A stretch of 64,000 nt of DNA. Origin: Heterohyrax brucei (taxonomy: Eukaryota > Chordata > Mammalia > Hyracoidea > Procaviidae). The notes under the pieces were generated by a model. That model searched no databases, was not told the DNA's origin, and worked only from the letters and a program-made list of their open reading frames with translations. The translations under genes were made by a program, and so were the position numbers. Shown piece after piece: positions 45,948 through 55,179 of the stretch; the stretch's first letter is position 1; each line of letters begins with the position of its first letter. The stretch lies in assembly GCA_028571685.1 (NCBI GenBank), contig CM053141.1, positions 73,889,833 to 73,953,832 on the forward strand, in the 5' to 3' direction.

Positions 45948-46140
45948 GAACCAAAGCCACTGCAGTGCAATCAATTCCCACTCAGAGCGACCTACAGCAC
46001 AGAGCAGAATCGCCCCACAGGGTTTCCAAGGCTGTAAACCTCTAGGGAAGCAAATATTTCTCCAGCTTTGCGGCTGGCGCAACCTCTGACCTCAGCGTTA
46101 GCAAGCCGGCGCTATAAAGCAGTGCGCCACCCGGGCTCCT
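45948..46140 (-). repeat. AfroSINE type B nested in type B
   Basis: From AACCAAAGCCACTGCAGTGC to GTGCGCCACCCGGGCTCC. It keeps several CpGs, suggesting it is fairly young or lies near unmethylated DNA. Confidence 0.88.
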
Positions 46141-46198
46141 TCCCCATAAAGAGTACAGTTTTAGAAAATCCCGTGGGGCAGTTCTACTCTGTCATATG

Positions 46199-46247
46199 GA
46201 GGCGGGGTGGGGGTGAGGGTCGGGAGTGGAGGGGGGTGGGGGTCGGT
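46199..46247 (+). repeat. G-rich tract, potential G-quadruplex
   Basis: Many G runs of three to six bases with short loops, about 0.6 kb upstream of the CpG island. Confidence 0.7.
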
Positions 46248-46477
46248 GTAAGTTGAAAATGGACTGAATGGCACCTAACAAGTACACACTTTTTAGTAAG
46301 TGCAGACCACGAATTTTCTAAAGTGGATACTTCCGTAGAATCAGCATCCAGATCAAGATGTAGAGGCAGCCCAGAACACAGGCTTTTTTTTGTTTTTCTC
46401 TCCAAGAGTCAACTCTCAATGATATACACCATAGCTAAACTTGCGGAGTGGAGAGGGCTGAGGTGGCTTGAGAATGT

Positions 46478-46622
46478 ATGTTGTTGCTGTTAAGTTCCGA
46501 CTCATAGGGACCCTAGGGACAACAGAACGAAACATGGCTCGGTGCCGCGCCATTCCCATATTCTCGGCATTTAATCTTGTTTGACGCCAAATTCACCAAC
46601 ATCTATAGCACCTTCACTGTAA
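46478..46622 (-). mobile_element. RTE-type LINE 3' end
   Basis: GTTGCTGTTAAGTTCCGACT, ACAACAGAACGAAACATGG and GCCGCGCCATTCCCATATT on the reverse strand. Confidence 0.65.
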
Positions 46623-46999
46623 CAACTCTAATGGTCTTTTCTAAATTCCGAGAGCCTCGTAGTTCCTAAAAGTAGGCAAAGTTTTGAGAACTTCCAAGCA
46701 GTTCCTCGTTGGAGTGAGAGATTGGATATTTCCAACAAAACTCTGAGCAAACTTCTGGAGCAGGGCAGTGTGGTGTGAGGACATGCCTGTCCTCCCAAGG
46801 TGCCGACACTACCCTTGGACTCAGACGGAACAGTTTCCTCCACACGTAACTCCGCCGCTCTACCTGAAGGCAGAAGCGTGCCCGGAGCACCCCAGGAGTG
46901 GTCCAGGAACATTCACTCCCCTCGCTCCCGGGCATCCTAAGCCCCTCCTCTGAGCCTGATTCCGGGCCAGCGAGAACGCCAACCTTCTGCACAAACAAG

Positions 47000-47386
47000 T
47001 CGCTGTTCCTTTAAGGCTGCGCACTGCAGGGTGTGCGGCGAGAAGGGCCGGTTCCTCCGCCTCCTCCTCCACCTCTTCCTTCCCCCTTCCCATCCGAGTT
47101 TCAGGTGAATGGGTCACGGGGGGAGGAGGCTGGTCAGACCACGTATCTGCGCTCGCACCCACCTCCTTTTCCCTCCTTCCTCTGGAGGTAGTTGCTGGAG
47201 CCCGCTGAGAGCCGACCGGAGGGCGCCGCACTGGGGCGCAGCAGGTGGGCCTCCGCTCTAGGGCTGGTCGTGGTCGCGCATGCCCGGGGGCAGGGCAGCT
47301 GGCTGGGGAGAGGTGGGAGGGGTGCCGAGGGAGGGCCGAGCCCCAGCCCAGTCTTGGTCTGAGGCTGGCGCCTCGTAGAGCGACAG
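47000..47386 (+). other. Candidate non-coding first exon (start unknown)
   Basis: It ends at CGACAG followed by GTAAGT (47387-47392), a perfect match to the consensus donor. A second donor, CAG then GTGAGC, follows 13 bp later (47400). The transcription start cannot be read; the left boundary given is only the start of the densest CpG region. No convincing ORF. Confidence 0.3.
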
Positions 47387-48287
47387 GTAAGTCCGCCAGG
47401 TGAGCGCGTTACTGGGCTCGGCTCGGCTCTGAGTGGGTGAGAGTTCGGGAGCGCACGGGAGCTGCCACATCTCGGCGAGGGGATCTCAGCGTCTCTAGCA
47501 GGAGACACGCGGGGGGAGTACGCTCGCACTGGTTACTTCGGCAGTTTTGCCCCCTGGGCTGGTTGCAACTCCTGGGAACTGGAGCTGCACTGCACCCAGT
47601 TGATAGTTTGCGGCCCAAAGTGAGGGGCGACTTGGAGCTGCCGATTTGCTTTATTCGGCAGCAACGCTTAGACCTGCCAGTGCTCTGGGGCGCGGGAAAC
47701 TTTCAGTTTCTTGGGAGTGGGAGGCTGGTGAACAACGAGAAGCCTATGCTGAGATCTGGGGGGCTGCAGTTTTAGGGGTCCTCAGGAAAAGGGGCAAGAA
47801 CGAGAGCAAGGGACACATATCAGGGGCGCCAGCTTTTAGGTCTGGGGGAACCTCATCGTTTCTGTCCCCTCCCCATTGGGGTGAGAGCGTGGCCAGGCTC
47901 GATTTGTGAGGAATTTGCCTGGAGTTACCTGTGGGCCAGTCTGTTTTGAATCCTTTCAGTGGGATTGCTTGGAACCCGCGTCGATTGAAGCGGGGGTGGG
48001 GCGGGGACCGAGATTTAATTTCGCGTGAGGCTGTACTTCGAGGGAAGCTGCTCGCGCTTCCTATCCTCACCTGTTTTACGGCCCGGTGGGCAGACCTGCC
48101 TCCGGGCCGTGTCCACTGGGCGAGCGCCGGCACACCCTGCCCGGGAGTACCGCTGGGCGCTGCTAGCGCGCACGGGCCACCAGGAGCGGCTCCACGCCGG
48201 GCTCCTGCGCAGAGACCTCCCGCGCTCAGCAGACATGTTGCGCGTGTTGGAAGGAAGTGTGTGCGAGAGGTGGGATAAGGGGCCAAA

Positions 48288-48441
48288 ATGGCCTCTGCAC
48301 CTGAGGGGTGGAAGAGCGCGTGTGAGCCCCCGGTGTCCCAGAAGGAGGCCGCTGCATCCTCAGACCCGGCCTGGGGCTCGCTGGGCAGAGGGCCCACCTG
48401 GGAAGCCACCCCGGGAGGGCGGGGCGGGGACAGCTTTCTAG
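48288..48441 (+). CDS. Candidate first coding exon, unknown protein
   Basis: The ATG at 48288 has a good initiation context (A at -3, G at +4). The frame starts MASAPEGWKSACEPPVSQKE and runs for 51 codons plus one base to a CTAG/GTGAGT donor at 48442, with a GC-rich third position as in coding CpG-island exons. I do not recognise the protein. The polypeptide is low in hydrophobic residues and has no signal peptide or domain. The alternative is a chance frame in GC-rich DNA, since several other frames here are equally long. No matching downstream exon was found in the window; the intron would extend beyond it or splice to something too short to see. Confidence 0.3.
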
Positions 48442-48529
48442 GTGAGTGTGTGGACGGCACGCCCCGCAGGTGTACTCCTGGGATCCCTCGAAAAGAGACG
48501 CGCTTCCCATGTACTTCCGGTGGTTCGTG

Positions 48530-49361
48530 AAGGGGTTGAAAACTAGTTCTTTCTGGATGGTGGCAGGCTTCCCAAAGTGAGCGTTCTGAAGTGTACTAAT
48601 AGTTTTTTTTTTTTTTTTTTTTTTTTTGCAGTGTACAGGTGAATCTTTGTTTCCTTTTCCTGGTGTTTAGATAGTGAAGCCTCAGATGCTGCCTTAGACA
48701 AAGCAACAATTTTTATTTTTTTGGTTTTGTTTTGGTGGTGTGCGTGCATTGAGTCATTCATTGCCTTCTTTGTGACCTGCCTTTCGTTAAGTCAAGGAGA
48801 GTAGAGCATAGCAAGATAGGTAAGACAGTTTCTCTTCTTTTAGCAGCCTTTGGACTATTTAGGGAATAATGGTGCTGTTCTGTGTGCCGCGTGTGCGCTA
48901 AAAACTTTATATGCTTTACCTCTAATCTCCTCGGCGACTCTAAAAGGTAAATCTTGGTAGAGCCCCATATTAAAAGATGGGTTAACGTAACAGGGAAATG
49001 TTACAGATGGGACTCCTTGAAAACTACTTAATCTGGGAGGGTGTATTGGAGAAGCACCAATCTTTGATATTCTAGCATTGAAACTGAACCTGGGTGTTTT
49101 TCTGGAATGCTCAACCTTTGACTGGTTCCTGAAGCTTCATATTAAGTGTTCCACATCTTATTCGATGGGAAGACAAAATTTCTCCTCTTCTAAAGGTACT
49201 ATTGAAGTTATTGCGTTTTCAAAATGATAGATGCTTATTTTCAACCAGCGCCTAATTTGCATCCATCACAAAAAGGCTACTGATGTGGTATTTTTCTCTT
49301 CCTGGAGAGAAGAATGCTTCATTTGCATTTGAAGACTTGCTTGATTAGAGTATTAACTAGG
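48530..49361. other. Unassigned DNA, putative first intron
   Basis: No repeat family recognised except a 25 bp poly(T) at 48603-48627. Confidence 0.5.
48603..48627. repeat. Poly(T) tract
   Basis: 25 uninterrupted T followed by GCAG. Confidence 0.9.
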
Positions 49362-49575
49362 CAGCTCCTGTCCAGAGGAGAAATGAGAGGGCAGAGGGGG
49401 ACAGGAACTGGTTGAAAGGATGTGGGAAATACAAGGTGGAAAGGAGGAAGGTGCTGTCACAGTGTGGGAAAGCAGCTAGAGTTACATAGCAACGTGTTTA
49501 TAAGTTTTTGTATGACAAATTGACTTGAATTGTAAACTTGGACTTAAAGCACAGCAAAATGCTTTTAAAAAAGAA
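49362..49575 (+). mobile_element. L1 3' module, older truncated copy
   Basis: GCAGCTCCTGTCCAGAGGAG, AGTTACATAGCAACGTG and TTGACTTGAATTGTAAACTT are the same 3' end as copy H (18507-19275). About 214 bp remain. Confidence 0.8.
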
Positions 49576-49605
49576 TATTTTAGTGGGTTTTAGTCATCCA
49601 AATAG

Positions 49606-49680
49606 CATAGGACAGAGCACTGTTTTGTTCTGTTGTACATAAGGTAACTGTGAGATAGGAACTCTAATGACAGCCTACCA
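49606..49680 (+). mobile_element. RTE-type LINE 3' fragment
   Basis: GAGCACTGTTTTGTTCTGTT and TACATAAGGTAACTGTGAG. Confidence 0.6.
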
Positions 49681-49759
49681 AAACCAAACCAAACCTGTTG
49701 CCATCCAGTGGATTCAATCTCATAGTTACCCTGTAAGACACAAAAGAACTGTCTTATAG
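49681..49759 (-). repeat. AfroSINE 3' part, inverted pair
   Basis: AAACCAAACCAAACCTGTTG to AAAGAACTGTCTTATAG. It abuts a plus-strand SINE, making an inverted repeat. Confidence 0.8.
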
Positions 49760-49888
49760 TGGCATAGTGGTTAAGTGCTATGGCTGTTAATCAAAACATC
49801 AGCGGTTCAAATCCACCAGGTGTTTCTTGGAAACAGTGACATCCTGTAGGTCACTGTGAGTCAGAATTGACTGGACTGCAGTGGGGTG
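49760..49888 (+). repeat. AfroSINE type A, 5' end clipped
   Basis: GGCATAGTGGTTAAGTGCTA to the GGACTGCAGTGGGG tail. Confidence 0.88.
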
Positions 49889-49981
49889 GTCATAGGTAGG
49901 CAAACTGAAAAGTTCTTAGACCAAATTGACTATTCCTGCATGCAATCTTAAATGAACAGATAGACTGCCGTTAAGTGTATT

Positions 49982-50272
49982 GTTGCTGTTAGCTGCTTTG
50001 AGTCAGCCTTGATGCATGGCAACCCCATCCATGTGCAAGATCAGACTGTTATGATTCATCTGGTTTTGACTGGCAGGTTTTACAGAAGTGGATCATCAGG
50101 CATTTCTTCCTAGTCTGTCTTAGACTTTATGCTGTTCTGAAACCTGTTACGTAGCACAGCACCATAAAAGCCTCCTGGTGACGAGCAGCTGTGCATGGCT
50201 GGGAATTCAGTCCAGGTGTGGTCCAGTGTGGAAGGTGACAGTTCTACCACTGAGCCACCACTGCTCCCTCCT
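49982..50272 (-). repeat. tRNA-Gly-like SINE
   Basis: The reverse strand begins GGTGGCTCAGTGGTAGAACT, close to tRNA-Gly, and runs 290 bp through the same body as 13633-13932 (CTAAGACAGACTAGGAAG). Confidence 0.75.
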
Positions 50273-50383
50273 GTGTAAAGTCAAGTGTCTTTTTTACATA
50301 TTGACAGTTTGCTTGAAAGGATAATTTTGGGACATGACATTTGCAGACTTCTCTTTTTCAAGTTAGATTAGTTTTTTTTATTA

Positions 50384-50432
50384 AGGCAGCTATAGAGTTA
50401 CTATGAGTGGAAATGACAGCAGTGGTTTAGGG
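50384..50432 (+). repeat. AfroSINE 3' fragment
   Basis: TAGAGTTACTATGAGTGG and the GACAGCAGTGG tail. Confidence 0.6.
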
Positions 50433-51193
50433 AGGTTGGCCAGTAAACGTCTTCAAGAGGAGAAACGTTTTTATATTTTAACGTTAGCTTGAGGTGTTGG
50501 TTTTCAGCCTAACGTATTCTCCAAGGGTCTGCTACTCCCTTCTCTGACTGACTATAAGTTAGCTGACATTTGTCCTATCGTTTTTTTGAAACAACTTTTG
50601 TGAAGATTAGGACTCAGTGAGCATCTTGGGGCAAATCCAGTGGACTTTCCACCTGGCTTTTTATTTTATCCTTCACTGTACACATGTTAACTGGCCAGAT
50701 GATGGGCAACAATTGGTTCTTGGTCTTCTTTCTCCTTTGACTGCTGATCTTATTGCGATGTCACAGGTTCTGCATCGCAGGAGACTTTAGACATCATCCA
50801 GTTAAGTCTCCAAAAACTATCAAATAACCTAAGATTTGCATCCATGGAATGAGCTCCAGTTGTTGTTTGTTATTTTTTGAACAGTGTGTGGGCTGAGGGT
50901 GAGGGAGAAACTTCCTATCATTGAGCTGAAATCTGGCCCTGTGTTTCTTGTTTTTTTAGCATAAACACATTTTTAGGACTACAAAGACAGCTTCTCGGAT
51001 ATATAAAGGTCGCTACAGAGTGGTCCTTGTAATGTGGAGTTCTCCACGCCAAACATTTCCTGTTTTTCCAAGTTTTTGTCTTAAGGCATGGCTTTATTAT
51101 ATTTTTATGGATTCAATCAGCGCTATTGGAGAGGCACATGGCAGGAGTGGTAGGAGAGAAGAACATGATGTACAAAACTCCAATTTATGCTGA
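50433..51193. other. Unassigned DNA
   Basis: No gene or repeat recognised up to the L1 target site. Confidence 0.5.
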
Positions 51194-51207
51194 GGCATGT
51201 TTCTTTT

Positions 51208-51965
51208 CTTTCTTCTTTTTTTTTAATTGTGATTAAGTGAAAGTATGCAATCCAAATCAGTTTTGCATGCCTGCCTGCTGCAGCTCTATCTGCTCTCCTC
51301 AGCTAGTGACAGTATAATCCTCCATTTCACTCTGTGTTTCTAGTATCCTCTCAACGAGCACCAGTCCCCTCCTTTCTACTCTTTTCTCTCCCATCTAGAA
51401 AAAAACCAGTAAGACAGCCTCCTATAAATGTACAGAACCATAAAGTCCATAACATGGTCACACTGTGACCTCTAGTCCAGTCCATTGTTGTCTGAAGAAT
51501 TGACCTATGTAGTGGTTTCTGGTCAGGGCCAGCAGCAAGTCTGGGGGCCATTTTCCCAAAAGACCCTCTGTGGTTTTTTAGTAGAGTGCTTGAGCTAACC
51601 CTCTTTTTCTTGTCTTGCTTGCCTCAGGGACTCTATATTGTGTCCCCCATCACAGCTGGCTTTGGTGCTGGCTGGGCACCCTCTGGTTCTTCTGGTCTCA
51701 TGTTGATACAGTCTCCCATTCGTATGGGTCTTTTTGTCTCCTGGGCTCTTTTTTCCTTGTGCCTTTGTTGTTCTTGTTCATATCTGTTCCAGGTGAGTTG
51801 GGACCATTTGGTGTACCTCAGATAGCAGCGTGTTAGCTTTTAAGACCCCAGATACTACTCACCAATATGGGATGCAGAAGACTCTCTGAGCAATAGGCTA
51901 GTTGTGCCAGTTGGCCTTGATGTCCCCAGAAAACATAGTCTCCAGACCCCCATCCCTGTTACTCT
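51208..51965 (-). mobile_element. L1 3' module, older branch, inside L1
   Basis: TTTTAATTGTGATTAAGTGA, GCAGCTCTATCTGCTCTCC and GTTAGCTTTTAAGACCCCAG on the plus strand. It lies inside the TSD of the L1, like copy C, but belongs to an older branch. Confidence 0.85.
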
Positions 51966-52842
51966 GTCTTTTGAAATGTTGGGTTGATTGTAGAAAACCT
52001 TTCAGTTTATGGTGTAGTTCAGTTAATGTTGATCTGCACTTTACTGCATGGTATCACGGCTTTCACCTAACCAAGTTCCTGTTCTACCATCTAATCTATT
52101 ACCAACCCTCTCCCTTCCTCCACACCTGTATAGCTGCCAAAGAGTCTTGTCTTCTGTACATAAGTCTGTTTTTCAGTCCTTGTTGCAGAAGTCTCATACA
52201 GTATTTGTCCTTTTGCCACTGACTAATTTCATGCAGCGTGATGTCTTCCAGTTGAAACTGGGTTATGAGATACTTCCCAAGATCATCATTGTTCTTTATC
52301 ATTGCATAGTGTTCCATTGAGTATATGTACCGTAGTTGGTTTATCCATTCATCTGTTGATGGACACCTGGGTTGAGTCCATCTTTTTGCTATTGTTGACA
52401 GTGGTGCAATAAACATTTCATGTGCATATATCTGTTTGTGTGACAACCTTATATTCTGTAGGATATATTCCAAGCAGTGGGATTGCTGGATCATATGGTA
52501 TTTCTATTTCTAGCTTTTTAAGGAAGCGCTAAATTGCTTTCCAAACAGGTTGTACCATTTTTGCAATCCCACCAGCAGTATAGAATTCCAATCTTTCTGC
52601 AGCCTTTCCAGCATTTGTTATTGTATGTTTTTTGGATTGTGGCCAACCTTGTTGGGGTGAGATGGTATCTCATTGTAGTTTTGATTTGAATTTCTTTGAT
52701 GGCTAATGATTGTGAGCATTTTCTTGTGTGTGTTTTGGCTCCCTGGATGTTCTGTTTCATGAAGTGTCTTTCCATCTCCTTTGCCCATTGCTTAATTGGG
52801 TTATTTACCTTTTTCTTGTTGATATTTTGGATGACTTTAACA

Positions 52843-53043
52843 GAGGAAGGTTTATTCTTACATAGTCCAGTAGGCTACAAGTCCAAATTAAGGATATCCG
52901 CTCCTGGGGAAGGCTTTCCCCCTTGTTGGCTCTGGAGGAAGTTCTGGTACTGTCAGTCTTTGTGCAGAGAGCATCTTATTATGGAAACCTCAGGTCTAGA
53001 TTATGGGTCACCATGAGTTGGATCTGACTCTATGGCGCTGGGT
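52843..53043. mobile_element. LTR fragment fused to SINE tail
   Basis: 52843-52997 is a minus-strand MaLR LTR segment about 96% identical to 54705-54866. It runs directly into a plus-strand AfroSINE tail (GGGTCACCATGAGTTGG). It interrupts the minus-strand L1, and no clear TSD was found. Confidence 0.75.
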
Positions 53044-53159
53044 TTGGGCTGTAGATCACATGTAGTTGCCAGATATTTTTTTCCCATTCTGTAGGTAGTC
53101 TTTTAACTCTCTTGATAAAGGCTTTGGATGATCATGAGTGTTTGATTCTTAGTAGTTCC

Positions 53160-53743
53160 ATAATCTATAAGGTTCTACAAAATATCAGTAAGAAAAAGAC
53201 AAATCATCTAATTAAGCAATGGGCAAAGGAGATGAACAGACACTTCTCTAAAGAGGAGATCCAGGCAGCCAAAAAACACATGTGGACGTGCTCACGATCA
53301 TTATTATTGAAGAAATTCAAATCAAAATGACAATGAGCTACCACCTTACCCCATTAAGATTGGCCATGATCCAAAAAATGCAACACACTAAATGTTGGAG
53401 AGGCTATGGAGAGATTGGAACTCTCCTACACTGTTGGTGGGATTGCAGAGTGGTGCAACCTCTTTGGAAAGCAATTTGGCGTTACCTTAAAATAATGGAT
53501 GTAGATATGCCATTTGACCCAGTAATTCCTCTGCTTGGAATATATCCTACAAAATCAAGGCCATTCACACCAACTGATACATGCACACGAATGTTCATTG
53601 CAGCACAGTCCGTGATAGCAGAAAGTTGGAATCAACCCAGATGCCCAACAACAGAAGAATGGATGGGTAAACTTTGGTATATGTACTCAATGGAGTATTA
53701 TACACTGATAAAGAACAACGATGATAGCAGGAAACATCTCTGA
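53160..53743 (+). pseudogene. L1 ORF2 C-terminal remnant
   Basis: An open stretch to a stop at 53741-53743 contains CWRGYGEIGTLLHCWWDC and MPFDPVIPLLGIYPTK, with one frame change near 53290-53310. The fragment is 5' truncated, so no protein is expected. Confidence 0.85.
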
Positions 53744-54081
53744 GTTTGGTCTCAACTGGAGGACATTATGCTGAGTCAGTCTAGTCAGCAACAGAAGGAC
53801 AATTATTATATGAGACCCCTGCAATAGCATACTCATACATAACAGAAAAGACTCTTTGATGGCTATAAGGGTGGGGAGAGTGGGAGAGCGGGAGGGCAAA
53901 GGGCGAGGGTTTACATTAGATAGTTGTTAGAAATTTGGTTGGGTGAAATTGGTGACAATACACATTAGTGAGAAGATCAATATTAATGGGACTTCGAGAC
54001 AACTTGTGTACTCCTATGTTAACTCAATATTGTAAGCGCAGAATATGTACACTTACATTTTTTATTTAATAAATTAAAAAA
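53160..54081 (+). mobile_element. 5'-truncated L1 without 3' module
   Basis: A plus-strand insertion into the minus-strand L1. TSD AGTAGTTCC at 53151-53159 and 54082-54090. It holds the ORF2 C-terminal region, about 340 bp of 3' UTR and a tail with TTTAATAAATTAAAA. The 3' module seen in other L1 copies is absent. Confidence 0.88.
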
Positions 54082-54659
54082 AGTAGTTCCCATTTATCTA
54101 TTTTCTGTTGTTCATGCTTTGCGTGTCAGATTTTGCATTCTATCTAAGCCATGTATTAGAATTCCATTGTTGACCCTATTTTTTTATTGCATGATCTTTG
54201 TCATTTTAGTTTGAAATTTGGGCATTTGATCCACTTTGAGTTAGTTTTTGTGTAAGGTGTGAAATATGGCTCTTGCTTAGGTTTTTGCAGATGGATATCC
54301 AATTTTGCCAACACTGTTTGTTAAAGAGACTGTTTTTACCCCAGTTTACAATCTTAGGGCTTTTGTCTAATATCAGCTGTTCTTAAGAGGCTGGTGGCAT
54401 CTCTGGGGTCTCAGTTCTGTTCCATTGGTCTATATTGTCTATAAACAGCCAGTCACCAGGCTGTTTTGACTACAGTGTCAGAGTAATAGCTTCTAAGGTC
54501 AAGTAATGTGAGGCCTCCCACTGTGTTCCTCTTCTTCAGTAGTGCTTTACTTATCTGGGGTTTCTTCCCTTTCCATACAAAGTTGGTGACTTGTTTCTTC
54601 ATCTCATTAAAAAATGACACTGGAATTTGTATTGGGATTGCACTGTATATGTAGATCGC

Positions 54660-55179
54660 TGTTTTGGTCAGCTAGTGCTGCTGTAACAGAAATACCACTG
54701 AGTGGATGGCTTTAACAAAGGAAGGTTTATTCTTACACAGTCCAGTAGGCTACAAGTCCAAATTAAGGATATCCACTCCTGGGGAAGGCTTTCCCCCTTA
54801 TTGGCTCTGGAGGAAGTTCTGGTATTGTCAGTCTTTGTGCAGAAAGCATCTTATTATGGAAACCTCAGGTCTGAAGGACACACTCTTCTCCCTGTGCTGC
54901 TTTCTTGATGGTATGAGGTTCCCAATTCTCTGCTTACTTCCTTTCCTTTTATCTCTTGGGGGATGCAAGGATTAAGGGTGGGCAAGCCATACTACAGGGA
55001 AACTCCCTTTACAGTTGAGCAGGGAGGTAATCCTATGAATGGATTTACAGCCCCACTCTGATCCTTTAACATACAGCACAAGAAAATCACAAAATGGAGG
55101 ACAGTCACAAAATATTGGGAATCATGGTTCAGCCACATAGCTACACATATTTTGGGGGGACACAATTCAATCCATGACA
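54660..55179 (-). mobile_element. MaLR-type solo LTR inside L1
   Basis: Starts TGTTTTGGTCAGCTAGTGCT and ends CACAATTCAATCCATGACA. The flanking 5-mers ATCGC (54655-54659) and ATCAC (55180-55184) are a diverged target duplication. Confidence 0.85.

Larger units (their letters stand above)
45826..46283 (+). repeat. AfroSINE type B, split and carrying a G-rich insert
   Basis: 5' part 45826-45944, 3' part 46141-46283, separated by a minus-strand SINE. In the 3' part the expected GGGTCGCTATGAGTC is replaced by the G-rich stretch 46199-46247. Confidence 0.75.
46860..48530. promoter_or_regulatory. CpG island, probable gene promoter
   Basis: About 1.7 kb of GC-rich DNA with frequent CG, free of recognisable repeats, in a window that is otherwise AT-rich and CpG-poor. 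There is no TATA box. Visible motifs are a GC-box cluster (GGGCGGGGCGGGG, about 48418-48430), an NRF1-like CGCGCATGCCC (from 47275), and a YY1-like CCAAAATGGC overlapping the ATG at 48288. Strong plus-strand splice donors occur at 47387, 47400 and 48442, so plus-strand transcription is favoured; antisense initiation is also possible. Confidence 0.85.

Noticed and set aside
47744..48460. 238-codon open frame on the minus strand of the CpG island
   Set aside because: Long frames are expected in stop-poor GC-rich DNA. The translation is low-complexity (Pro, Ser, Ala, Arg), with no domain and no supporting minus-strand splice signal.
48603..48640. Poly(T) plus GCAG as a splice acceptor
   Set aside because: A 25-T homopolymer is more simply a retroelement-type or slippage tract, and no exon-like sequence follows.
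51970..54081. Head-to-head L1 ORF2 segments as a twin-priming 5' inversion
   Set aside because: Both arms contain the same ORF2 region, and the plus-strand arm has its own TSD (AGTAGTTCC), so it is a separate later insertion.
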